This document shows positions 1 through 5,288 of a stretch of 8,722 nucleotides of DNA, in pieces; the first letter of the stretch is position 1, and every line of letters starts with the position of its first letter. Both the position numbers and the translations under genes were made by a program. The DNA is taken from contig JACDAR010000236.1 in NCBI GenBank assembly GCA_013695335.1, positions 1-8,722 of the forward strand. The letters are read 5' to 3'. The notes under the pieces are model-generated. The model made no database searches and was not told where the DNA came from. It saw only the letters and a program-made list of their open reading frames with translations. This DNA is from Rubrobacter sp. Lineage in GTDB: Bacteria; Actinomycetota; Rubrobacteria; Rubrobacterales; Rubrobacteraceae.

Positions 1-417
1 GAGTGAGGACCTCGATTCTGCCCGGTGAAGTCCCTACCAGGTGCGGGTCGCCCGAAACGAGGTAGTCGGCGCCGGTTCGGCGAGAGCCAGGGCCACCAGG
101 TAGTCGTCCTTCGGGTCCTCTGGCACGAGGCGCCCAGGCTCGCCTTCGTCGAAGAAACGTCCTTTCTCCTGCAACCCGGCCAGGAGTTCGTCGACTTCCT
201 CGACGGTAGCGTAGCGGCGGAACTTATCGCGCATCAGGACATCCTCCAACTCGCCGAGTAACCGTTCGGAGACGATCAGTTCGAAGCGCTCCGCATCGGC
301 GGCGCGCGCTATGCGAGCAGGGTAGCCCTGGTTGGAAATCCTGGCGGAGACGAGAACGTTAGGATCTACTACCGCACGGATCACGCCCGTGGCATCAATC
401 GCCGCGCCTGTAAGCAT
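1..417 (-). pseudogene. PIN-domain toxin (VapC-like, COG1569 type), frameshifted and cut by the left edge
   Basis: PIN-domain proteins are metal-dependent RNases and act as the toxin of many toxin-antitoxin pairs. Starting at ATG 417, the protein has the family opening VVDPNVLVSA (first acidic residue), a central SERLLGELEDVL (second acidic residue) and PEDPKDDYLVALALA (third). After that, the original frame turns into an unrelated tail and stops near 34. In the next frame, from about 73 down to 1, the lost end continues as GADYLVSGDPHLV, which carries the fourth acidic residue, then GTSPGRIEVLT up to the window edge. One missing base at about 73-78 explains this. The start overlaps the antitoxin end by 23 bp, a typical operon arrangement. 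Seen: the motifs and the frame break. Inferred: loss of the last metal-binding acidic residue makes it inactive, unless the break is a sequencing error. Confidence 0.8.
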
Positions 418-674
418 GCTGCTCTTCCACGGCTAGCCGTATCGCTTCCTCTTCGGAGAGCTCGGGGATGCCCTCGCGCTCGCGCCGATCGCGTGCCTCG
501 TCAAGCGACTCGCTTATGCCCAGCCGGAGAAGCCCGGCCTCGTGCTCGCTAACTTCGCCAAGGTAGTGCCTGAGCGCGTCCTCTATGACCTCGGACTCCC
601 CACGCCCCTCCCTGCGGGCGCGCTCCCGCCCGCTCGACGAGAACCCGATCTATCCTGGCCTCCGTCCTCTCCAT
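395..674 (-). pseudogene. Ribbon-helix-helix antitoxin partner of the PIN toxin, one-base frameshift
   Basis: From ATG 674 the frame reads MERTEARIDRVLVERA and then derails. From about 624 the next frame reads RARREGRGESEVIEDALRHYLG and continues acidic (LGISESLDEARDRREREG, then LSEEEAIRLAVEEQ) to a TGA at 395-397. Removing one base in the GGGCGGG run at 624-631 joins the halves into about 92 residues. The joined N-terminus has the short strand, helix and G.S.SEVIEDALR pattern of ribbon-helix-helix DNA-binding antitoxins, and the acidic C-terminus would be the toxin-binding part. The second frame has no ATG, GTG or TTG start between its upstream TAG and the homologous segment, so it cannot be a separate intact gene. 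It lies directly upstream of the toxin and overlaps it. Inferred: it once neutralised the toxin and repressed its own promoter. Either the gene has decayed or the assembly has an extra base. Confidence 0.7.
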
Positions 675-703
675 GCCCGAAGTATACGTCCTCTTGGGTA
701 TAC
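675..703 (-). promoter_or_regulatory. Candidate promoter/operator of the toxin-antitoxin pair with two GTATAC palindromes
   Basis: Two copies of the perfect 6-bp palindrome GTATAC lie at 682-687 and 698-703, 16 bp apart centre to centre, just upstream of the antitoxin start. On the minus strand the proximal copy is part of TATACT, a good -10 hexamer, only six bases before the ATG; that would give a leaderless transcript. No convincing -35 is visible. Ribbon-helix-helix antitoxins commonly autoregulate through short repeated palindromes, so operator use is a reasonable inference. Confidence 0.4.
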
Positions 704-752
704 GGCACGACCCGCCGATCAGGCCCGGCGCCCGATCCGCAAGGCCTGAAGC

Positions 753-771
753 TCGAACCGGCGGGGTTCGA
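753..771 (+). other. Short perfect hairpin between the toxin-antitoxin pair and the iron-transporter promoter
   Basis: TCGAACC at 753-759 and GGTTCGA at 765-771 form a perfect 7-bp stem with a 5-base loop. No T-run follows on either strand, so it is not a canonical terminator. The GGTTCGA resembles a tRNA T-loop, but no tRNA can be built around it. Its role is unknown. Confidence 0.3.
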
Positions 772-780
772 ACTAAACGC

Positions 781-819
781 GAATGATTCCCAATTACAGT
801 ATCAAGAATCATTCTTGAT
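781..819 (+). promoter_or_regulatory. Fur-family-like operator with two GAATNATTC cores
   Basis: A perfect 9-1-9 inverted repeat, ATCAAGAATcATTCTTGAT, lies at 801-819. Its core GAATCATTC (806-814) has a second copy, GAATGATTC, at 781-789, with 25 bp between centres. The AATNATT centre with one-base symmetry is that of Fur/PerR/Zur-type boxes, although only four of seven positions per half match the classical Fur box. The right arm overlaps the -35 hexamer of the iron-transporter promoter, so a bound dimer would block RNA polymerase. Seen: the symmetry, the repetition and the overlap. Inferred: metal-dependent repression by a Fur-family regulator. It does not resemble the actinobacterial IdeR/DtxR box. 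Confidence 0.55.
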
Positions 820-849
820 TTCTGATAAAAGGTCGTTAGAATTGGTGTG
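815..849 (+). promoter_or_regulatory. Sigma-70-type promoter of the iron transporter
   Basis: TTGATT at 815-820 and TAGAAT at 837-842 are separated by 16 bp. They match 4/6 and 5/6 of the housekeeping consensus and lie in a locally AT-rich patch of an otherwise GC-rich window. Transcription would start near 849, leaving an untranslated leader of about 44 nt before the GTG at 893. The -35 lies inside the right half of the inverted repeat at 801-819. Confidence 0.5.
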
Positions 850-892
850 TGATCTTTTACGGGACATTCTGTGATGCGGGGGGTATGGAGTA

Positions 893-1417
893 GTGTCGGC
901 CCTGATGGAGCGGTTGGGGCTAGGGGGCCGGGAGATGACGGCTTCAGGGCACAGCAAGGATATCGTTTTGAAGGTGGTGCAGCCTTCGCTGGTTGGCCTG
1001 ATGGACGGGTCGGTTTCCACGCTGGCGCCGCTGTTCGCCACGGTGTTCGCGACGCATGATACGCGGGTGACGTTTCTGGTGGGGCTGGCAGCGGCGGTTG
1101 GGGCGGCGATCAGCATGGCCTTCTCCGAAGGTCTCTCGGACGACGGTTCCATGACCGGTCGCGGCCATCCGTTCATGCGGGGCGTGATCACGGGGGCTGC
1201 GACGTTCGTCGGCGGCATCCTGCACACCCTGCCTTTCCTGCTGCCGCACGTGCATCTGGCGCTGTACGTTGCCTTCGGGGTTGTCGGGGTGGAGCTGCTC
1301 GCCATCTCCTTCATCCGCTACCGCTATTTCAGATTGAGCTTCCTCATGTCCGCGATGCAGGTAATCCTGGGCGGCGCACTGGTCTTCGCCTCCGGCGTTC
1401 TCATCGGCAGCGCGTGA
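893..1417 (+). CDS. VIT/CCC1-family iron (or manganese) transporter, stand-alone MbfA-type VIT domain
   Basis: This is a predicted inner-membrane protein of 174 residues that probably moves Fe(II), and perhaps Mn(II), out of the cytoplasm. It contains the family signature VGLMDGSVSTLAPLFA (about residues 34-49, with Asp38), then SMAFSEGLSDDGSMTGRG (about 74-91, with Glu79 and Asp83/84), and ends QVILGGALVFASGVLIGSA. Four or five hydrophobic segments lie at roughly 30-52, 58-77, 95-118, 121-143 and 153-172. The closest family I recall is the C-terminal membrane half of the iron exporter MbfA; here the N-terminal ferritin-like half is absent. GTG 893 gives the longest frame. ATG 905 and ATG 935 are in frame, and ATG 935 has a G-rich stretch (AGGGGG) about 7 bases upstream, so the true start is open. 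A Fur-like operator upstream fits iron control. Family assignment is firm; direction and metal are inferred. Confidence 0.85.
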   Translation: MSALMERLGLGGREMTASGHSKDIVLKVVQPSLVGLMDGSVSTLAPLFATVFATHDTRVTFLVGLAAAVGAAISMAFSEGLSDDGSMTGRGHPFMRGVITGAATFVGGILHTLPFLLPHVHLALYVAFGVVGVELLAISFIRYRYFRLSFLMSAMQVILGGALVFASGVLIGSA

Positions 1418-1456
1418 CCAGACGTTCAGGCAAAGCACCACCGGCACCCATTTCTG

Positions 1457-1484
1457 GCTGGTAGCTGACCGCTGAAAGCTAACG
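1457..1484. repeat. Four imperfect heptamers (GCTNNNN) between convergent genes
   Basis: Four consecutive 7-bp units read GCTGGTA, GCTGACC, GCTGAAA and GCTAACG. They end one base before the protease stop codon and sit in the 68-bp gap between the convergent iron-transporter and protease genes. GCTGA-type heptamers can pair weakly, but no strong terminator hairpin or T-run is seen here. Confidence 0.4.
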
Positions 1485-1485
1485 A

Positions 1486-2694
1486 TCATCCCCCAACGGC
1501 CCTGTAGGCGTTGATGCGCCCGTAGCCGTAGTATTTATCCTTCCCGACGGTGCCGAGGTCCGTGGCGGTGTTCTCGATGCGGCTGCGGATACCGGAAGCT
1601 GAGCGGTCCTGCGCGGCGAGCAGCCCGGCCAGCCCGGCCACGTGCGGCACTGACATGCTGGTGCCGCTCATGGTCGTGTAGCCTCCCCCCAGTTTGGTGG
1701 AGATGATACCCGAACCGGGCGCGGCCACGTCTACCCACGTGCCGTAGTTGGAATACGAAGCCAGGTAGCCGTCTTTGGCTGTGGCGGCCACGGCTATGGC
1801 GTTCGCGTACGCGGCAGGGTACTCCCTGACCTCCTTGCCGCTGTTGCCCACGGCAGCCACGACTACCGCGCCGTGGTTCCATGCGTAGTCCACGGCGTTC
1901 TTCAGCGCATCAGAGCCGCTGGGGGCGCCCAGCGAGACGTTTATCACCTCGGCCCCGTTGTCCGCGGCCCAGACTATGGCGTCGGCCGTGTCGTAACTCG
2001 AGGCCAGGCCGCCGCTCACTACCTTGGCGGCCATGAGTTCGCAACCAGGACAGGCGCCCGCGACGCCCTTCCCGTTGTTGGTGACGGCGGCGGCGATGCC
2101 GGCGACGTGGGTGCCGTGCCCGGCGTCGTCTTCGGCGACCTTGCCTTCTGGCGTGGCGGTGAAGTCCCTTTGCGCCGACACCTTGGCCGCGAGGTCGGGA
2201 TGGTTCGCGTCAATGCCGGTATCCACGATGGCGATGTCCACGTTCGCGTTGCCCCTGGTCTTGTCCCAGGCTCCGGGAAAGCGTGTCTGCGGAAGGCCGT
2301 ACTGGTCGCCGAAGCGGGGGTCGTTGGGGGTGAAGGTGGGTTCGAGGAAGTAGTTCAAGTCCACGGACTCGACCGCGCGGTTCCCCTTGAGGGTGTGTTT
2401 GATCCGTTTCAGGGAACCTCGACCATTCGGGAAAGAGAGTAGGCGGGCGTCTATGCCGGGGACTGCCTCTTTCGTTCGTGCCCCGAACTTGCTTCCCACG
2501 GCATTCACGCGCTCCCGAGCGGCTTCTGGTGCGTAGGTGACTATCAGCTCGTCGGCGACGTATCTTGCGCCGCCCGGCCCCTCGACTATTTGTCCGGGAG
2601 GCTGCCCCCAGGCTTTCGGAGGCAGGACTAGCAGCATAACCGCCATGACAACGGCGAACACCAGGGCGATGGTCTGTCTAGCTGATCCAGTCAT
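1486..2694 (-). CDS. Secreted subtilisin-like serine protease (S8, thermitase-like)
   Basis: An extracellular endopeptidase of 402 residues. Residues 1-30 form a Sec signal peptide (hydrophobic stretch 8-25, likely cleaved after AWG). Residues about 45-120 look like an inhibitory propeptide (DELIVTYAPEAARERVN, ending LNYFLEP). The mature domain opens TPNDPRFGDQYGLPQ, as in thermitase. The catalytic triad is complete: Asp158 in IVDTGID, His193 in GHGTHVAG and Ser346 in GTSMSVPHVAG. Asn284 in AVGNSG is the oxyanion-hole residue. The domain ends with YYGYGRINAYRAV, and there is no C-terminal anchor or extra domain. A CPGC pair (Cys215/Cys218) falls in the GVAG..LMAAKV loop, where most relatives have none. 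The start has an excellent ribosome binding site (GGAGGGG). A TAGAAT hexamer at 2724-2729 on the minus strand is a plausible -10. The gene is divergent from corA and convergent with the iron transporter. Confidence 0.95.
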   Translation of the reverse strand: MTGSARQTIALVFAVVMAVMLLVLPPKAWGQPPGQIVEGPGGARYVADELIVTYAPEAARERVNAVGSKFGARTKEAVPGIDARLLSFPNGRGSLKRIKHTLKGNRAVESVDLNYFLEPTFTPNDPRFGDQYGLPQTRFPGAWDKTRGNANVDIAIVDTGIDANHPDLAAKVSAQRDFTATPEGKVAEDDAGHGTHVAGIAAAVTNNGKGVAGACPGCELMAAKVVSGGLASSYDTADAIVWAADNGAEVINVSLGAPSGSDALKNAVDYAWNHGAVVVAAVGNSGKEVREYPAAYANAIAVAATAKDGYLASYSNYGTWVDVAAPGSGIISTKLGGGYTTMSGTSMSVPHVAGLAGLLAAQDRSASGIRSRIENTATDLGTVGKDKYYGYGRINAYRAVGG

Positions 2695-2723
2695 ATCCCC
2701 CTCCAGGACTTATTTGCGGCGCT

Positions 2724-2729
2724 ATTCTA
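2724..2729 (-). promoter_or_regulatory. Likely -10 element of the protease promoter
   Basis: TAGAAT on the minus strand, about 29 bases before the protease ATG, matches 5/6 of the -10 consensus. It is the same hexamer as in the iron-transporter promoter. The upstream TGGCAA, with about 16 bp spacing, is only a weak -35. Confidence 0.35.
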
Positions 2730-2745
2730 CCGGATCGGCGGCGGG

Positions 2746-2781
2746 TTGCCATATTTCGTGGCCGGGACTACACTTTTCCCG
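2746..2781 (+). promoter_or_regulatory. Promoter of the corA transcript
   Basis: TTGCCA at 2746-2751 and TACACT at 2769-2774 are separated by an ideal 17 bp and match 5/6 and 4/6 of the consensus. Transcription would begin near 2781, about 200 nt before the corA start. The promoter is back to back with that of the protease. Confidence 0.5.
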
Positions 2782-2975
2782 CTGGAATCCGGATCATCCC
2801 GAGGAGGTGAGCGGCGCTTGACCAACGATGGTGTGTACCAAAGTAGCAGCGGGCCGCTTGCCCAGGGCGCCCGGTAGCGGAGAATCCTCCACAGCACAAG
2901 GTCTCCCCACCACCCCGAAGGCACGTGGCCGTGGATCGCCACCCCGGCGGTCCATCATCCCATGCGTGAGGAAGA
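2781..2975 (+). promoter_or_regulatory. Long structured 5' leader of corA, candidate cis-regulatory RNA
   Basis: There is no convincing coding sequence between the predicted start near 2781 and corA. The segment can form several helices. GTGGATCGCC (2931-2940) pairs with GGCGGTCCAT (2946-2955) over 10 bp, two of them G-U, around a 5-base loop, about 20 bases before the ribosome binding site. A GC-rich cluster of short self-complementary runs lies around 2855-2885. GGAGG at 2803-2807 is complementary to CCTCC further along. Magnesium transporter genes often carry regulatory leaders such as the M-box or the corA/mgtA leaders, but I could not match the M-box core motifs. The function is therefore an inference from length, folding and gene context. 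Confidence 0.35.
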
Positions 2976-2987
2976 GAGGTGAAGTGG

Positions 2988-4004
2988 ATGGCCATAGCGG
3001 ACAGCGCCGTCTACGTTGACGGCAAGCGGGTGGATGAGCCCCGCTCCCTGACAGAGACCCACGAGTCGGCGAAGGAGCGTGGGGGCGTAGCCTGGATCGG
3101 GCTTTATAGGCCGACGAGAGATGAATTCGAAGCAGTGGCCGGGGAATTCGGGCTGCACGAGCTGGCAGTCGAAGACGCCATCGTCGCCCACCAGAGGCCC
3201 AAACTCGAACGATACGGCGAAACACTCTTCGTAGTTCTCAAGGCGGCCCGCTACCTCGACGGCCCCGAGACCGTGGAGTTCGGCGAAGTCCACGTTTTCC
3301 TCGGGCATGATTTCGTGGTGACCGTCCGGCACGGCGAAGCGCCGGACCTCGCGAGCGTCAGGCGGCGCATGGAGCGGGAGCCGGACCTGCTCGGCCAGGG
3401 CTCCGAGGCGATCCTTTACGCCGTAATGGACAGGATCGTTGACGACTATGCGCCTGTAGTCAGGGGGCTGGAGAACGACGTGGATGAGATCGAAGCCGAA
3501 GTCTTCGGCGGCAACCCGGACGTCTCCCAGCGCGTGTACGAACTCTCCCGCGAGGTCATAGAGTTCCAGCGCGCCGTCCGCCCCCTGAACGGCGTCCTGA
3601 AAGGCCTGACAGACGGCTTCGAAAAGTACGGCATAGACGTTGAACTCAGGCGCTACCTGCGCGACGTGCAGGATCACGTCATAGAGGTTCAGGAACAGGT
3701 CGAGGGATTCCGCCAGCTACTTCAGAACATCCTCAGCGTCAACCTCGCGCTCGTGAGCTTGCAGCAGAACGAGGAGGTCAAGCGGCTCTCCGAGGTCAGC
3801 ATCGAGCAGAACGACGAGGTCAAGAAGGTATCGGCGTGGGCGGCAATTCTCTTCGCCCCCACCCTCATCGGCACGGTCTACGGCATGAACTTCGACAGCA
3901 TGCCGGAACTTCACTGGACCTTCGGATACCCGTTCGCCCTCGCGCTGATGGCGCTGGTGTGCCTCGTACTGTACCTTCTCTTCAAGAGGCGGGGCTGGCT
4001 CTGA
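2988..4004 (+). CDS. corA: CorA-family magnesium/cobalt channel
   Basis: A pentameric inner-membrane channel for Mg2+ (also Co2+/Ni2+). From GTG 2979 the frame is 341 residues. ATG 2988 (338 residues) is preferred because GAGGTGA at 2976-2982 sits five bases upstream. In 341-residue numbering, the cytoplasmic domain covers about 1-280, with the family segments AVEDAIVAHQRPKLERYGE (63-81), FVVTVRHGE (112-120) and the long stalk helix from about 215. TM1 spans about 284-303 and ends in the diagnostic YGMN (301-304). The loop DSMPELHW follows, then TM2 at about 315-335 and a basic cytoplasmic tail KRRGWL. The linker QQNEEVKRLSEVSIEQNDEVK before SAWAAILFAPTLIGTVYGMNF is the form I recall from actinobacterial CorA proteins. 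The gene stands alone, behind a long leader. Identification is secure; which metal it carries in the cell is not shown by sequence. Confidence 0.95.
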   Translation: MAIADSAVYVDGKRVDEPRSLTETHESAKERGGVAWIGLYRPTRDEFEAVAGEFGLHELAVEDAIVAHQRPKLERYGETLFVVLKAARYLDGPETVEFGEVHVFLGHDFVVTVRHGEAPDLASVRRRMEREPDLLGQGSEAILYAVMDRIVDDYAPVVRGLENDVDEIEAEVFGGNPDVSQRVYELSREVIEFQRAVRPLNGVLKGLTDGFEKYGIDVELRRYLRDVQDHVIEVQEQVEGFRQLLQNILSVNLALVSLQQNEEVKRLSEVSIEQNDEVKKVSAWAAILFAPTLIGTVYGMNFDSMPELHWTFGYPFALALMALVCLVLYLLFKRRGWL

Positions 4005-4024
4005 ATAGAGTCAAAGCCAGCCCC
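3991..4024. terminator. Hairpin spanning the corA stop codon, possible bidirectional terminator
   Basis: GGGGCTGGCT at 3991-4000 and AGCCAGCCCC at 4015-4024 form a perfect 10-bp GC-rich stem around a 14-base loop. The left arm encodes the last corA codons and the stop lies in the loop. The convergent VOC gene ends 24 bp further on, so the hairpin could end both transcripts. No T-run follows on either strand, so this is not a classical intrinsic terminator; it may act with Rho or stabilise the 3' end. Confidence 0.5.
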
Positions 4025-4047
4025 GAAATGTCTTCCCTAGATTTCTG

Positions 4048-4401
4048 CTAGTTCGGCGGCTCGTAGATCTGGAGGTCGTTGCCCTCGGAGTCCTTGAAGG
4101 TGACGACTCGGCCCCACTCGTGCTCGGAGACGCCGGCTGGGAACTCCACGCCCCGCCCCTTCAGATCCTCGACAGTCGCGTCCAGGCCGGACTGGGGCTG
4201 GAAGGTTATGACGATCCCGCCTCCGGAGCCAGCGCCCTCCGGCTCGCGACCGTTCAGCCCTATGTTCAGGCCGCCGGTCTCCACCTCGGCCCACTTGCCG
4301 TCGTGCTTAACCAGCGAGAACCCCAGGGTGTTCTGGTAGAAATCCAGCGCCCTGTCCGTGTCCGCTACCGGCACCCATACGTTGGCTACGCCTTCGATCA
4401 T
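4048..4401 (-). CDS. VOC-superfamily (glyoxalase/bleomycin-resistance fold) protein
   Basis: A single-domain cytoplasmic protein of 117 residues with the paired beta-alpha-beta-beta-beta modules of the vicinal oxygen chelate superfamily. The first module is NVWVPVADTDRALDFYQNTLGFSLV (7-31); the second runs from GIVITFQP (62-69) through DATVEDLKGRGVEF to GRVVTFKDSEGNDLQIYEPP (97-116). Glu114 sits at the usual last metal-ligand position. The other ligand sites are not clearly His or Glu, so a glyoxalase I activity cannot be assumed. Members include glyoxalases, dioxygenases, antibiotic-binding proteins and many of unknown role. The start has a strong AGGAGG ribosome binding site with about five bases spacing. 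The gene is monocistronic, convergent with corA, and upstream of a repeat-bearing intergenic stretch. Fold is certain; substrate is unknown. Confidence 0.85.
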   Translation of the reverse strand: MIEGVANVWVPVADTDRALDFYQNTLGFSLVKHDGKWAEVETGGLNIGLNGREPEGAGSGGGIVITFQPQSGLDATVEDLKGRGVEFPAGVSEHEWGRVVTFKDSEGNDLQIYEPPN

Positions 4402-4497
4402 GGTTCCTCCTTCTCGGTATTGCGACCTTGCATTTGTAGGCTGTCAGGAGATACCCGAAAAGGCAGTAAGTAAACTAACCGGCTGTCGCTTTGCTCC

Positions 4498-4576
4498 CGT
4501 AAGTCGTGAGTCGTTAGTCGTATTTCCTCGACTCACTACTTACGAAGCGAGCGCAGCGAGCGCTTCACGACTCACG
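4498..4576. repeat. Palindromic intergenic element built from GTCGTGA-type heptamers
   Basis: CGTAAGTCGTGAGTCG at 4498-4513 pairs with CGACTCACTACTTACG at 4529-4544 (15 of 16 positions) around a 15-base loop. The left side contains tandem heptamers GTCGTGA, GTCGTTA and GTCGTAT (4503-4523). Next comes AAGCG...CGCTT (4545-4565), enclosing a direct repeat of GCGAGCGC (4547-4554 and 4556-4563). TCACGACTCAC at 4565-4575 is a further inverted copy of the heptamer pair. The element lies in the 213-bp gap between the lipB end and the VOC start; the rest of that gap (4402-4497) shows nothing recognisable. It may be a dispersed genomic repeat that also helps end lipB transcripts. Confidence 0.6.
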
Positions 4577-4614
4577 CACAACAAGAGCTGCGAAGTCCCC
4601 ACCCAGACTCGCCC

Positions 4615-5277
4615 TCAGCCGAAAGTCTCATGGAAGCGTGAGATCACACGCTGCTCCACCTCAGGCATCCGTACCTCGCGGCCAAGTCCGCGTTCCAGGC
4701 TCGTCACGCCGAACTCGCGGATGCCGCAAGGGGTGATCCTGTCGAACCACGAGAGGTCCGTGGATACGTTGAGGGCGAAGCCGTGCGAGGTGATCCACCC
4801 TGAAGAGAACTTCACCCCGATAGCCGAGATCTTGCATTCCCCCACCCATGCGCCCGTGTAATCGGGATGCCGCCACCCTTCGAGCCCATAATCCCCAAGC
4901 ACCCGGATGATGACTTCCTCCAGATCCCGCAAATACTTGTGCGTGTCCCGGTCCTTCAGCCGCAGGATGGGATACCCGACGAGCTGCCCAGGCCCGTGAA
5001 ACGTCGCGTCGCCGCCCCTGTCGCTCCAGAAAACCTCCGCCCCGAGCGAGCGCAGGTATTCCTCCCCGGCCCCGAGGTTCGAAGCGTCCGCCGCTGCCCG
5101 CCCCACCGTGTAGACAGGAGGATGCTCACACAGGATGAAGGTGTCGGGGATCCCATCCCGCTTCCGCCTGCGCACCATCTCCCGCTGCAAATCCCACGCC
5201 TCCGCGTATGGCGTCAGGCCGGGCAACCGCCTTACTTCCGCTGAGAAACTGGACGGGCTCTGCTTCTCAAGCTCCAC
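4615..5277 (-). CDS. lipB: Octanoyltransferase LipB (lipoyl synthesis step 1)
   Basis: A cytoplasmic enzyme that transfers octanoate from acyl carrier protein to lysines of E2 and GcvH proteins, making the substrate of LipA. The 220-residue protein has the BPL/LplA/LipB fold signatures: EHPPVYTVGR (51-60), RGGDATFHGPGQLVGYPI (87-104), the catalytic lysine Lys149 in ECKISAIGVK, and the catalytic cysteine Cys184 in ITPCGI. The 35-residue gap from Lys to Cys is one longer than in E. coli or Mycobacterium because of WITSHG in place of the shorter loop. The start is GTG 5277, 11 bp after the lipA stop, with only a weak ribosome binding site. Translational coupling to lipA is therefore likely. Length is normal and all key residues are present. 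It is the last gene of the lipA-lipB operon. Confidence 0.96.
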   Translation of the reverse strand: MELEKQSPSSFSAEVRRLPGLTPYAEAWDLQREMVRRRKRDGIPDTFILCEHPPVYTVGRAAADASNLGAGEEYLRSLGAEVFWSDRGGDATFHGPGQLVGYPILRLKDRDTHKYLRDLEEVIIRVLGDYGLEGWRHPDYTGAWVGECKISAIGVKFSSGWITSHGFALNVSTDLSWFDRITPCGIREFGVTSLERGLGREVRMPEVEQRVISRFHETFG

Positions 5278-5288
5278 GCCGGAAACGC

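Noticed and set aside
735..790. Possible tRNA 3' half around GGTTCGAAC
   Set aside because: The T-stem does not pair beyond the loop, and no acceptor stem, anticodon arm or CCA end can be found; the segment is a simple hairpin.
542..874. Plus-strand open frame opposite the antitoxin
   Set aside because: Its translation looks like a shadow frame, it crosses the Fur-like operator, and the minus strand has homology-supported coding sequence.
1873..2442. Plus-strand open frame opposite the protease
   Set aside because: It is fully antisense to a protease with an intact catalytic triad and shows no domain or start signal.
2781..2975. M-box (magnesium) riboswitch upstream of corA
   Set aside because: The conserved M-box strings (such as GGTGAGGCTCC and GCTGCTGCCC) are not present in a convincing order, so only an unnamed structured leader is reported.
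2979..2987. GTG 2979 as the corA start
   Set aside because: ATG 2988 has a better spaced GAGGTGA; GTG 2979 itself lies inside that ribosome binding site. It remains a possible alternative.
2828..3019. Short plus-strand open frame in the corA leader
   Set aside because: It has no well-spaced ribosome binding site, no recognisable sequence, and overlaps the corA start out of frame; a regulatory peptide cannot be excluded but is not supported.
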